Source: Osedax frankpressi (taxonomy: Eukaryota; Annelida; Polychaeta; Sabellida; Siboglinidae). Taken from it: a stretch of 64,000 bases of DNA. The stretch covers positions 28,525,119 through 28,589,118 of the forward strand of contig OZ038313.1 in assembly GCA_964035775.1 (NCBI GenBank), given 5' to 3'. The notes beneath the pieces were generated by a model. That model made no database searches. It was given only the letters and a program-made list of their open reading frames with translations, and was not told where the DNA came from. Position numbers and translations under genes: made by a program. Below are positions 51,801 through 63,165 of this stretch, in pieces; positions within the stretch are counted from its first letter, which is position 1, and each line of letters begins with the position of its first letter.

Positions 51801-53495
51801 GTTAAGTCGGTGGGAAGGGACTACTGGGTTTGGAGAACAATTTGACCTCTAGAGTTTAAGTCTCCCTGAATCTTAATATTAACTATAAAGATGACATTTA
51901 TTGTAGGCATTCATGTTAATCATTCATATCATATCATTATCTATACAATATTTTACTTCATTGAGAAACTTTATTTTAGATATCAACAAATATTAAAAAA
52001 AAAATTCATTTATATTTAGATTAATGTTAATCATACATATATCCAATTCAGTAAGTACTCGATTTATAATATATTTATGTATATGAAATCTTATATATAT
52101 TTGAATATATTATATGTAATAAAAATTATTTTTTCTTATACCCCATTATACTTCATCTACTCAAGGTCTACTCTATTCCCTTGGGAGGTATGTGTATTCG
52201 TCAGCCATTCTCTCTCGGAGGATCAGGCTCCACATATCTGTATGGTCACGTCGATGCCACTTTCAAGGACAATATGACAGAGAAAGAGTGTGTGAAGTTC
52301 TGCACAGATGGTTACTAGGAAAATGACTTAATAACTCACCAATATTTGCATTGGGTAGACTATTTAGAATAACCTAAAAGACTATTGAGAAGTATATAGA
52401 TTTAATTATAAAGAATATTGAGAAGCATGCTGGTTTAATTTATAGTTATTTGTATCATTGTTTAAGCATGCAATTTATATTTAGGTATAACGATAGTTTT
52501 TCTGAGATTGATTGAAAATATTTGTTGTAAATTTTAATTTCTCTTGATAAATCTAAAATAAATTGCTTTATCAGATAACAGAATTAAATTACCCAAAAGT
52601 ATTTATTATTTTATATATATCTATAGTGCGAAATATATAAAATTTGCTCCTAAAGATTAATTTTGTATTATTTATTTATTTGTAGTTTAGATATTAAATA
52701 AATATTACAATTAGCTGTTTTCTCTATATAGCTTATATTTACTTTTCATTAAATTAACTTACAAAATTAATTAATGTATTATTTATAGATGTTAACCATA
52801 TTTCATTTATATAATTACATCAATTTAAATGTGACATTTTCAATTATATTCAATTTATAAATTATTTACTCTATGTATTTCAATCTAGTAAACTTTAAAT
52901 TTGTAAAAATGAGCTTTAAACAATCAATATAGAATTATATTTCTGTTCATCATTGAATTATTCTTAAATAAATTCTAATTTTATGAAATAAAATATTAAA
53001 ACAACTTTTAAATTTCATAATTCCCATTTAAATTATTAATTCCCATTATTGTAGTATTTTATAATAAAATCCTATTTGATCTATTGAACTGTATTTTTAT
53101 TAAAAAATTAAATGTTTCGATACTATCATATTTGAAAAGCGAATAATATATTTTTACAATGCTAAGATTTGATATTATTTAGTTAATATACTAAACTGGT
53201 TGATATAAAAACTCAGTTTAATTAGTTGGTTACTTCTATTATAAATTATGCAGATTATCTGGCCTTATCGATTATTGAATATTTTTTTTAGGATTAATTT
53301 TAATTTATTTATTAATTTATCGCAAATACTGAGATTAAAACAAATTACTCAAATTCTTATATTCCAGCGGTTTCCTTGGCTATTATTCGTGACGGTTCCA
53401 GCGGTGGAGTTATAAGACTCGCAGTGATCACGAAACACGGAGTAGAACGCCACCTAATACTTCACGAAGACATACCTAAGTTCTACAGAGCCTAA
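48832..53495 (+). CDS. PSMB6: Proteasome 20S core subunit beta type-6 (beta1, caspase-like catalytic subunit)
   Basis: Six exons, 48832-48924, 49715-49782, 51319-51450, 51658-51787, 52166-52310 and 53368-53495, give 231 residues (human 239). Beta1 cleaves after acidic residues inside the 20S proteasome. Residues 1-31 are the propeptide, ending EVTTG. The mature chain starts [20 protein letters not shown] with nucleophile Thr1, Asp17 and Lys33 (NRVTDK) all present. Other blocks are [43 protein letters not shown] and [13 protein letters not shown]. The exon 1/exon 2 boundary falls exactly at the autocatalytic Gly/Thr cleavage site. Intron 2 (49783-51318) contains a 1.2-kb array of 16-bp units. 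The gene converges on the lipase-like gene. Confidence 0.97.
49030..49400 (+). repeat. Dispersed repeat, forward copy inside PSMB6 intron 1
   Basis: It shares caagtcctatgtatggcgag, gaatatagtgaata, catctagttatat, ggggaactttatat and a tatatgttatatatataa block with the inverted copy at 45000-45325. The open frame here (49004-49198) is a by-product. It is probably a non-coding mobile repeat; the class is not determined. Confidence 0.65.
49905..51141. repeat. 16-bp minisatellite (caattaaactgtttag), about 77 copies
   Basis: It fills most of PSMB6 intron 2. Variation is mostly single-base (gcaatt/ggaatt/gtaatt/aacaatt, ctgttt/ctattt), with one shortened copy near 50825. Each unit ends TTTAG/C, an acceptor-like sequence in the sense orientation. 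Confidence 0.97.
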
Positions 53496-53536
53496 CTCAT
53501 CTGTTTTCAATTATACGCTCGTTAATTAAATAATTA

Positions 53537-53542
53537 AATAAA
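53537..53542 (+). terminator. Probable poly(A) signal of PSMB6
   Basis: AATAAA about 42 nt after the PSMB6 stop codon, in the short convergent gap before the lipase-like gene. Confidence 0.45.
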
Positions 53543-53844
53543 AAATTCAATATTTATTATAGAATTGACTTTTACTCCAAAAATAGATAGATATATCTTA
53601 ATTAATAAAATAATTTAGATATAAATAATAACAAAATAATGCAATAAATAAATAAAATAAGTAAAAATATATTCAGATGATATAATTTAAACAAATTTAA
53701 AATACTCTATTTATTCTAATAGAATTCTTAATTGGTTTTTTTTATAATTTGAAATATTATTTGCAGTTTGTTTAATAATGAGCAATTTTATATTCTAATA
53801 CAAAAAAATATTTTATATTATATTTAATATAAATAATAAAATAA

Positions 53845-56800
53845 CTATTTTATATTATCATTTGAAGTTCCATTTTCTTCAAACTTTTTCTAAAATAAAA
53901 ATAGTAATATATTATATTAGTAATTTTCTTTTAATTTTAGAATACATTGTTGAATCACAATTTAATTAATTAGTTCTAAACTCTACAATCTACATAATCC
54001 CTAATATACTAAACTACATATTTAGAGTATAAACCTCAATGACTTCTAGAGATAGTTCTACATCTGTAAGTTCTTCGGTGGGTGTGGGAGCTTTGACTTC
54101 TATAATCGGTGCTTTTCGAGTTGGTGTCGCATTGTAATGTATTTGTATCAACTTCTGTAAGAACTCCACAATATCGTCTACGCAAGCCCGACCCACTCCA
54201 TTCGGTTCTAGGTGCAGTGAGTGGTAGGCCCCTGGGATTACCTGAGTGAGTAATATTGTAGGATATTCGTGTCAGCGTATACAAATACACTGTTGGTGGG
54301 CAAGTTAAACTCAAGATCAATTGTGTACATTGCGTAGGACTTAATGTATAGGTTTAAACGTGTAGATAGGCGTAGCTAGTGAATGGGGAACGAAAGATCA
54401 CCGTGTGTATGGATACGGGTATTGAGGGATACCTCAATATGCCGTCCACAGGACTAATGTAATAAATGTCTCCCTTCCCCCAGACATGAACTATTTGTAC
54501 CTTTATCTCCTGTAGGTCACCTCCTGTCATGCCCTTATGTAGTTCCTCGCTGCCCTCCACAGGACTAATGTAATAAATGTCTCCCTTCCCCCAGACATGA
54601 ACTATTTGTACCTTTATCTCCTGTAGGTCACCTCCTGTCATGCCCTTATGTAGTTCCTCGCTGCCCTCCACAGGACTAATGTAATAAATGTCTCCCTTCC
54701 CCCAGACATGAACTATTTGTACCTTTATCTCCTGTAGGTCACCTCCTGTCATGCCCTTATGTAGTTCCTCGCTGCCCTCCACAGGACTAATGTAATAAAT
54801 GTCTCCCTTCCCCCAGACATGAACTATTTGTACCTTTATCTCCTGTAGGTCACCTCCTGTCATGCCCTTATGTAGTTCCTCGCTGCCCTCCACAGGACTA
54901 ATGTAATAAATGTCTCCCTTCCCCCAGACATGAACTATTTGTACCTTTATCTCCTGTAGATCACCTCCTGTCATGCCCTTATGTAGTTCCTCGCTGCCCT
55001 CCACAGGACTAATGTAATAAATGTCTCCCTTCCCCCAGACATGAACTATTTGTACCTTTATCTCCTGTAGGTCACCTCCTGTCATGCCCTTATGTAGTTC
55101 CTCGCTGCCCTCCACAGGACTAATGTAATAAATGTCTCCCTTCCCCCAGACATGAACTATTTGTACCTTTATCTCCTGTAGGTCACCTCCTGTCATGCCC
55201 TTATGTAGTTCCTCGCTGCCCTCCACAGGACTAATGTAATAAATGTCTCCCTTCCCCCAGACATGAACTATTTGTACCTTTATCTCCTGTAGGTCACCTC
55301 CTGTCATGCCCTTATGTAGTTCCTCGCTGCCCTCCACAGGACTAATGTAATAAATGTCTCCCTTCCCCCAGACATGAACTATTTGTACCTTGATCTCCTG
55401 TAGGTCACCTCCTGTCATGCCCTTATGTAGTTCCTCGCTGCCCTCCACAGGACTAATGTAATAAATGTCTCCCTTCCCCCAGACATGAACTATTTGTACC
55501 TTGATCTCCTGTAGGTCACCTCCTGTCATGCCCTTATGTAGTTCCTCGCTGCCCTCCACAGGACTCACGTTGTCGTCGTCTCCGTGCATTGTAAGTACCG
55601 GCAGTTTAATCTCCGCATAGCGCTTCTTCATTTGTTGATTTGTGTTGTAAAACTGCACGGCCCACCTTTAGAGTAGTGGGGCTTAGGAGATGGGGCTTAG
55701 GAGGTGGTGCTTAGTATGGGATATGTCGGTGGTGTTAGTGTGGAACTACTTATGATCAATAGTTGTACACTGAACAGCTCATAGAGAGGCGGGGCTTAGG
55801 AGATATATCTAAGTATAGCACCGATGTATAACTAGATAGTAAAGGGTGGATATGAGGTGTTTCTTATGAAATATCAATAAACTTCATGCTAATAAACAAT
55901 TTGTAATTACTTTTATTATTATGGCCATATGGAATGAAATGATTATATAACTCTGCTTGATATGGATTTCATGCTTGATCATTGATATAATTCAAATGAT
56001 GTAATAGTTTTATAATGAATAGATAATGAATCCGAGAAACCATAATAGATATGAAAAATAATATTAATAAAATAACTATTATAAATAATTTTGATATTTT
56101 TCGAGAGTTGACCTAATCCAACTGGTGAAGAAATTTCAGCAAACAAAATGAATATTATAATCAAATTACTTGAAGTATTATTACAAATTGAATGAGTAAT
56201 ACAAATTTCTTATTAATTTATATTAATTAACTTATAGGTATTGCATACCACATTCCAGTTGAGATGTATAGGAGTAAAAAATATAATGAAAATATTGATA
56301 TAATGAAAATAATATAAACTATTTACTGTGAATGATTTTTGATTAATAAGAAAATTGTATTTATTTTTCATTTGATAATTACATACTATGATGTAATAAT
56401 ACAAAGAGATAGATAGCCATTATATCTATTATTAATGATTAATCATTATACATCACATACAATTAAATATTGATATGAATAATGATTGATGATAATAACC
56501 CTGCTTTGATTCCTTTGTGGTAATTCAATGGGTCATTGTCATAATCATCACTCTATTGGGTAGATGACATTAATGATACATTTGATCACTATAACAGATG
56601 CCATAGAATTAGTAATTTATATAGGATTCAGTTGAATATAGCTTTTGAGATATAGAGACAGATATATTGATAAACATATTTTTCCTTATTTTTATTCGGC
56701 TTAGGCTTTATTTTAGATTGCTTTTCCATTACAGATCCAAAACTTTAGAAAGTCCTATTTGAATTATTTCGTATCTATTTGCTTTTAAAGAGAGACTATA

Positions 56801-57881
56801 TTCTCAGCTTAATATCATTTAAACATTTTATTTTGGGCTAAAAAAAGTCATTTATGGAGTCTCTAAACCAATATATATAAATATATAGAGATAAAAATAT
56901 AGATATATAGAGAAATATATATATAGATATATATAAATCAATTAATATGTATAGATATATATATATATATATATATATGTAGAGATAGAGATATATAAAG
57001 ATATTAATATGTATAGATATATATATATATATAAAGAAATAGAGACCTAAATAGAGATTTAGAGATATACAAAATTCTAGATATGAAGATATATAAATAT
57101 AGAGATATATCTATAATGTAATTGAAGTTTTACTATCTTATTTTATATATGTTTAAATATATAATAAATGATGACTATATAATTATATTATATAGTATAC
57201 TATACTATACTATATATATAACTCCATATGCATATATACTAATAATTTATATATATAGATAAACAATATAGATGGTATACCACCTAGTTATAAAACCTAA
57301 ATATATTCTTTGTAAAGTGTGATCAATCTGTAACAACTATATACGTTATATATATGATCATATATGATCGTTTTAATTCCCAAATTAATTTATTTTATTC
57401 ATAGTGTTTATATTGTGTATTTATTTGTATCTGTCTAATGTTTTAAAATGTTATATTATGATGCTATATAATTATACTTAAGATCTATATATCCTGAATA
57501 TATATATATATATATATATATATAAGTACGAGAGATATAATAGGGGATAATATAATATTAGACGAACAAAATATTATTTTATAAGAATTGTTATAAAATA
57601 ATATTTAAGAAAATGTGATACGATGGATGATATAAAAAGTGAACTAGTAAAGTGAAATGAAACGTAAAAGCATGAGATAAAGATAAAATAGAGAAATAGA
57701 ATGATGTTGCAATATGATAATAAGAAGAGGTTATATTAGACTAGAATATCCTGTAGAAATAAGAAGATGCCGCAAAGAATGGCAGGATAACCTCAGACTT
57801 GTCGTGGCAAAGATGTTTTTCTCCTATAGTCCCAATCGACATATTTGGGAAGATTCGAGCAATGGCTTTAATACCCAATAT
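53845..57881 (-). CDS. MGLL: Monoacylglycerol lipase-like serine hydrolase, C-terminal exons
   Basis: Five exons in order: 57792-57881, 56500-56552, 55500-55665, 54035-54241 and 53845-53889, all in phase. The protein is an alpha/beta hydrolase related to monoacylglycerol lipase, which splits monoglycerides to glycerol and fatty acid. Visible blocks are [15 protein letters not shown] (human 'aakvLNLVLPNLSLGPI'), [16 protein letters not shown] (human 'YNSDPLI...AGLK'), [13 protein letters not shown] with the catalytic Asp, and [13 protein letters not shown] with the catalytic His. A 45-residue polar tail ends NGTSNDNIK. The exon carrying the nucleophile motif GxSxG was not found; a weak candidate upstream exon is at 59696-59757. 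The donor of exon 55500-55665 lies in the first unit of a ten-fold 111-bp array, so longer in-frame isoforms are possible. Confidence 0.75.
54456..55565 (-). repeat. 111-bp array, 10 copies, spanning exon end, donor and intron start
   Basis: Each unit on the minus strand encodes [19 protein letters not shown] then EIK, followed by the donor-like gtacaaatag and 45 nt that would normally be intronic. Units are almost identical; differences seen are gatcaag/gataaag in the first two and one ggtcacc/gatcacc. The length is 37 codons with no stop, so the frame stays open through all ten copies. Confidence 0.95.
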
Positions 57882-57884
57882 CTA

Positions 57885-58755
57885 TAGTAAGGGTGTAGTA
57901 GATGGTTTATTAGGTGGGTAAGTAAGGGTGTAGTAGGAGGTGTAATAGAAGGTATAGTAAGGGTGTAGTAGGATATATAGTAGAAGGTATAGTAAGGGTG
58001 TAGTAGGATATATAGTAGAAGGTATAGTAAGGGATATATATGTAGTAGGATATATAGTAGAGGGTATAGAAAGGGTGTAGTAGGAAGTGTAAAAGGAGGT
58101 GTAGTAAGGGTGTAGTAGGATATATAGTAGAAGGTATAGTAAGGGTGTAGTAGGATATATAGTAGAGGGTATATAAAGGATGTAGTAGGAGGTTTAAAAG
58201 GAGGTGTAGTAAGGGTGTATTAGGAGGTGTAGAAAGAGGTATAGAAAGGGTGTAGTAGGATATATAGTAGAAGGTATAGAAAGGGTGTAGTAGGAGGAGT
58301 AAAAGGAGGTGTAGTATGGGTGTATTAGGAGGTGTAGAAAGGGTGTAGTAGGAGGAGTAAAAGGAGGTGTAGTAAGGGTGTATTAGGAGGTGTAGAATGA
58401 GATATAGAAAGGGTGTAGTAGGAATATAGTAGAAGGTATAGAAAAGGTGTAGTAGGAGGTGTAGCAAGGGTATATTAGGAGGTGTAGAAAAGGTGTAGTA
58501 GGAGGTGTGAAAGGAGGTGTAGTAAGGGTGTATTAGGAGGTGTAGAAAGGGTATAGTAGGAGGTGTAGTAAGGGTTTATTAGGAGGTGTAGAAAGGGTGT
58601 AGTAGGAGGTGTAGTAAGGGTTTATTAGGAGGTGTAGAAAGGGTGTAGTAGGAGGAGTAAAAGGAGGTGTAGTAAGGGTGTACTAGGAGGTGTAGAAAGA
58701 GGTATAGTAAGGGTGTAGCAGGAGGTTAAGTAGGAGGCATAGCAAGGGTATAGGG
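57885..58755. repeat. Minisatellite of gtgtagtaggaggtgtagtaaggg type, next to a lipase exon
   Basis: Composite 13- and 25-bp units start immediately upstream (gene sense) of exon 57792-57881. On the gene strand they read cccttactacacc, cctcctacacc and ttctactatatatcc, so copies of the real acceptor context (cccttactatag) recur along the array. The long open frame of Leu-His-Tyr type is spurious. Confidence 0.92.
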
Positions 58756-59129
58756 TAATAACAAAAGCATTACTATACTATTAATGGCCCCCTTTAAATA
58801 GTAATAATATACATCTACACCATTAGCATGTTGGTGACCTCATATAACAAGGCATGACCACCTGCATACAGGTAAAATTACCTATTGCACCTGTTGTATT
58901 CAACGACAATGATCATAGAATTATATAATTGTTGACATTCAGAGTATTTACAAGTTTTCTTCCATTTAAACACAAAATGAATACAACATACTATAATAAA
59001 GAATATAAAATACTATTAAATACATTCTTGTAATACTTATTTAGATGAACATTTGTGTACCAAGGCCCAGTTAGAATTAGTAACAATCAAAAGATTAATA
59101 ATATAAGTATATTAAAATAGTATTAGGTA

Positions 59130-59630
59130 CATATGTACCTATACCTTTATATAACTATACCTATATGTACCTATACTTATATGTACCTAAACCTTTATAT
59201 ACCTATACTTATATATACCTATACCTTTATATACCTATACCTTTATATACGTATACCTATATATACCTATACCTTTATATACATATACATATATATACCT
59301 ATACCTTTATATACATATACATATATATACCTATACCTTTATATACATATACATATATGTACCTATACATATATAAACCTATAACTTTATATACATATAC
59401 CTATATATACCTATACCTTTATATACCTATACTTATATATACCTATACCTTTATATACATATACATATATATACCTATACCTTTATATACATATACATAT
59501 ATGTACCTATACATATATAAACCTATACCTTTATATACATATACCTATACCTTTATATACCTATACATATACCTATACCTTTATATACATATACCTATAT
59601 GTACCTAACCTCTATGTACCTTTACTTTAT
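59130..59630. repeat. Tacctatacctttatata array, 12-18-bp units
   Basis: Alternating tacctata(c/t), ctttatata and catatacatata blocks, with a 100-bp higher-order duplication (about 59285-59360 against 59440-59530). Tyr-rich open frames here are by-products. Confidence 0.92.
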
Positions 59631-59695
59631 ATACCTATATACGAAGGCATTAGTTGTGTTTATTTATGTACACATAGTAAAGAGTTGCCTATCAC

Positions 59696-59757
59696 CATGA
59701 ATCTAAAACCAAGCCGTTTATAAGTTTCTCATGTGTGGTATGTGGAATTTGGTGTGC
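59696..59757 (-). CDS. Weak candidate exon of the lipase-like gene
   Basis: On the minus strand, between acatag and gtgata, it reads AHQIPHTTHEKLINGLVLDS plus two bases. This resembles the monoacylglycerol lipase stretch after the nucleophile elbow, 'A...A.ERPG.faGMVLiSP'. The 3' phase (2) does not join directly to exon 57792-57881 (phase 0), so an unseen short exon would be needed. It may be chance. Confidence 0.22.
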
Positions 59758-59945
59758 CTATGTGTAGACAGTACATACAGGCTTCTGAGTGAGAATGTAG
59801 GTAGTGTTATGGGATGTGAGATACATCTCGCTGAGCGTGTCAGTGAGAGTGTCACTTATAGTGTCAGTTATGTGTCAACGAGAGTTTCACTTAGAGTGTC
59901 AATGTGTTTGACAATGGGCATGTCAGTGAGCGTGTTCTTTTCGGA

Positions 59946-60388
59946 GTCACTCACCCTATCACTCACCCTATCACTCACCCTATGACTCACCCTATCACTC
60001 ACCCTATCACTCACCCTATCACTCACCCTACCACTCATCCTATGACTCACCCTATGACTCACCCTATCTATCACCCTATCACTCATCCTATCACTCACCC
60101 TATCACTCACCCTATTACTCACCCTACCACTCACCCTATCACTCACCCTATCACTCACCCTATCACTCACCCTATCACTCACCCTATCACTCACCCTACC
60201 ACTCACCCTATGACTCACCCTATGACTCACCCTATCTATCACCCTATCACTCATCCTATCACTCACCCTATCACTCACCCTATCACTCATCCTATCACTC
60301 GCCCTATCACTCACCCTATCACTCACCCTATCACTCACCCTATGACTCACCCTATCACTCACACTCACCCTATCACTCACCCTGTCAC
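59946..60388. repeat. 12-bp array (actcacc ctatc), about 37 copies
   Basis: Copies of actcaccctatc, with gactcaccctat and atctatcaccct variants and a repeated block (59990-60100 against 60150-60250). On the minus strand each unit reads gatagggtgagt, combining a TAG/G and a GTGAGT donor consensus. Confidence 0.95.
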
Positions 60389-61265
60389 TACATACTGTCC
60401 ATATGCAGATGTGTTAGTGTGAATGTAAACTCACGAGTAATGAATATACACCGTGGGGGCAGGTGTGTGGTTAAGTGTGCGTAATGTGCGATTAAGTGTG
60501 CGCAATGTGCGACTAGGTGAGTGAAGGTTCGTGCGATGATGGGTACGGTTAAACACAGTCGAACCTATACCATTGGACATGCTCATATTGGCTCAATGTA
60601 TGCAGTACATTGCGGTACATTAAGCTATTGCTTGATGAAACCTATGATAAATCTCCTATTATTACTATAGTATAAATATAACGTTATATCATTTACTAAT
60701 ACAATATTCGTGTTAGTAGAAATAGTAAGATTTTATACAAATATGTATAACTAGGTGTTCAATAAGATTTCAAATCTTATAAACACTTTACGGTTTGTTT
60801 ATGAGAAAGTAGCAACTAGTGTTAAGCTAAATGTTAAGCTAAATCTCTATCTAACATTAAATTGATCTAAAACTGATTCTAAAATTCGAAATATTCTAAA
60901 TTATATCTAATACTATAATAATTATCTTGCACGCACATATTACATTAGGTATATCTTACATAACAGATAACCTCTGTAATTCGTGTACACATCTATTAAC
61001 ATCTATAAGGCATAAATAAAGTATACATACAATTAATATTACATTTAATCCATTCTTTCGTATGTAGTCGAGTTAGATATATGATTGCACAATATATCTC
61101 TATATCTTGACAAGTTAGCGATGTGAAAAGTGGATCTATCCGTATTTCATTAACATTCAGAAGGGTGTTAATGTATCGATATCACCAATGTGGACGGACT
61201 TACAGGTAGGAACGTTAACTGTTAACTTCGTAGGAACGCTACGTAACTAATTGCCGAATATAAAC

Positions 61266-61544
61266 TTATCTGGCAAAATCGCTGCAATTCGCCAACGAAA
61301 CCCTACGAGACTCGCTAACAACCAGTTCCTGGTCCTCCTCGTCCCACATTGCAATCTTAACATTACCATGAAGTAGCTTAACTCGAGCATTGGTGATTTC
61401 ACTATGTCTGTCTCCGGCCCTCGGACGTCGAATAACCCACTGATTATGGTAAGTACACGTGTTTTGAAAAAGTAACTCGTAAACTACAAATCTACTCTCT
61501 AAATTAAATTGATATTCTTTTGTTTCCTTCACTTGAGGAGTCAT
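61266..61544 (-). CDS. Unrecognised coding exon (92 residues if it starts at its first Met)
   Basis: The open frame reads MTPQVKETKEYQFNLESRF at its start and ends VSLANCSDFAR with a stop. Composition is balanced, with clear codon structure and higher GC than the flanks, unlike the repeat-derived frames. It may be a whole small gene or a last exon. A second exon-like stretch on the same strand (62507-62601) begins MHVSRTFIVPPRPAFRKAMF and ends in phase 2 at gtatat. A possible linking piece near 61853-61881 (YTLDITETS) would make the phases agree, with acceptor CTCAAGTGAAG/G here. No family was recognised. Confidence 0.5.
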   Translation of the reverse strand: MTPQVKETKEYQFNLESRFVVYELLFQNTCTYHNQWVIRRPRAGDRHSEITNARVKLLHGNVKIAMWDEEDQELVVSESRRVSLANCSDFAR

Positions 61545-62229
61545 TAAAAATTATAATAAATTAACAACAATACAAAATTGAAGTTTACAAAACACATTTT
61601 CGTATTTCATATATTAGAAAGTCAATTATTGTTTTATAAATACAATAACGGTAGGATCAACTATTAGTCCAATACTATTGGCCCAATAGCATATACAATT
61701 CATGTAACCTACACTATAGTTGTATCTTTGGAAAATTCTATAACTAAATGTACGTAACTATTATCTTTCTTTATAATCTACCATGGAGATATGTTTTCAT
61801 ATAAGTGATATGTTTAACCTTTGACCTTAAATGCACCAACATCGTCAATTATACCGAGGTTTCAGTTATATCCAATGTATATCTTTTGAATGGATATACT
61901 TTATGATAAATGAAAAATTCTAAATAATAAACAACATCGTACACCATCTTTACATATAGGAAGATAGTCCATACATACCAAAAGATGTATATACAAAATG
62001 GTTTAAAATACCGGGTATAGTAACATAGGCAGACATAGGCAGACACACTAATGTTCAAACTATAAATCACATTAATCTTAATAACCTGTTAAAATAAATG
62101 ATGAATTAAAACCATAGATTATAATGTATACGGGTATTTATAAATATTTAATATTATAAATGCTTTTATATAATGTCAGTTATGTTCAATTAATGGTATT
62201 GAATAGTGTTCAATAATTAAAGAACTAGT

Positions 62230-62375
62230 TACTATAACATTTGTATACAATATACAATGTAAATGTCATATAGTATAGGGTGCAACGTTAAATGTACGAT
62301 GTACATATAACTTTGTACATTGTACATTGTACATTGTACATTGTACACTGTACAATGTACAGTGTACATTATATA
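62230..62375. repeat. TGTACAT repeats with a 13-nt inverted repeat
   Basis: A run of tgtacat units leads to a perfect hairpin (62335-62347 and 62349-62361 around one C). It uses the same TGTACA/ATGTAC vocabulary as the palindrome in the globin intron. Confidence 0.8.
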
Positions 62376-62506
62376 GTCATGAATAAATCGTAAATTCGTG
62401 ATACAAATGATATTAAAATGAATTCCCGATGCACATAAATCATTATACACTATTATGCATTTAACATACATACATATATGATATATATATATATTAGATG
62501 ATATAC

Positions 62507-62601
62507 CCTCGATCTGAGTGCAAAGGAGTGTCCCAGTGTAAAAACATAGCCTTTCTAAATGCAGGCCTCGGCGGTACAATGAATGTACGCGACACATGCA
62601 T
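62507..62601 (-). CDS. Candidate first exon, unrecognised
   Basis: It begins MHVSRTFIVPPRPAFRKAMF, continues HWDTPLHSDR, and has a donor GG/gtatat. It is non-repetitive and GC-richer than its flanks. Phase analysis allows it to belong with 61266-61544, but this is not proven. Confidence 0.35.
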
Positions 62602-62756
62602 TATGTATACTTTATTTATTGATCAATAACTCTGCAGTGATATAGTAGACACAGCTATTAATAACTATACATAATGCGCATTACCATAGGCCGTTAGCTA
62701 TACGCTAGGTCATCGGTTCCTCGTACGGTTCCTCGTGCGAATGTTGTCTGTTCCAG

Positions 62757-62855
62757 GATGCTACACCGGGAAGAATTTAATTTTCAAGAATTTCAGCACT
62801 ATGGGATTCATTCGCATTGAAATGAAACAAGAAAAATGTAGAGTACATAATCAAG
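62757..62855 (+). CDS. Candidate internal exon on the plus strand, unrecognised
   Basis: Between an attgtctgttccag-type acceptor and a gtgtat donor, one frame reads CYTGKNLIFKNFSTMGFIRI then EMKQEKCRVHNQ, in symmetric phase 1-1 (99 nt). The GFIRIE segment loosely resembles the C-terminal strand of tartrate-resistant acid phosphatases, but this is not enough for a call. The donor is followed within about 30 bp by a tandem array. Confidence 0.3.
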
Positions 62856-62889
62856 GTGTATATCAAGGTGTCACCTACCAGATATTATA

Positions 62890-63165
62890 CATCCCTACTA
62901 ACTCTGACCTTTCTGCAAACTCACACATCTCTACAAACTCACACACCTCTACAATTCACACACCTATACAAACTCACACCTCTCTACAAACTCACACATT
63001 TCTACAATTCACACACCTCTACAATTCACATACCTCTACAATTCACACATCTCTATAATTCACACACCTCTACTAACTCACACCTCTGTGGAAACTCACA
63101 CATGTCTACAATTCACACACCTCTACAATTCACACCTCTCTACAAACTCACACCTCTCTACATAT
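62890..63165. repeat. 16-17-bp array (ctctacaattcacacac)
   Basis: About sixteen copies alternate ctctacaattcacacac with ctctacaaactcacacc, starting about 35 bp after the donor at 62855. Thr/His/Ser-rich frames here are spurious. Confidence 0.92.

Larger units (their letters stand above)
57882..61265. other. Repeat-rich region between the lipase-like gene and the 61-kb exon
   Basis: It holds three arrays (57885-58755, 59130-59630, 59946-60388) separated by AT-rich DNA. The missing 5' exons of the lipase-like gene would be expected here or beyond, but only one weak candidate was found. Confidence 0.6.

Noticed and set aside
57910-58467. 185-residue minus-strand frame rich in Leu, Tyr and Pro
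   Set aside because: It follows the 13/25-bp repeat register and resembles no protein; the region is the intron next to exon 57792-57881.
59868-60422. 170-residue frames on both strands (Ser-Asp-Arg-Val and Thr-His-Pro-Ile types)
   Set aside because: By-products of the 12-bp array; no splice or start context.
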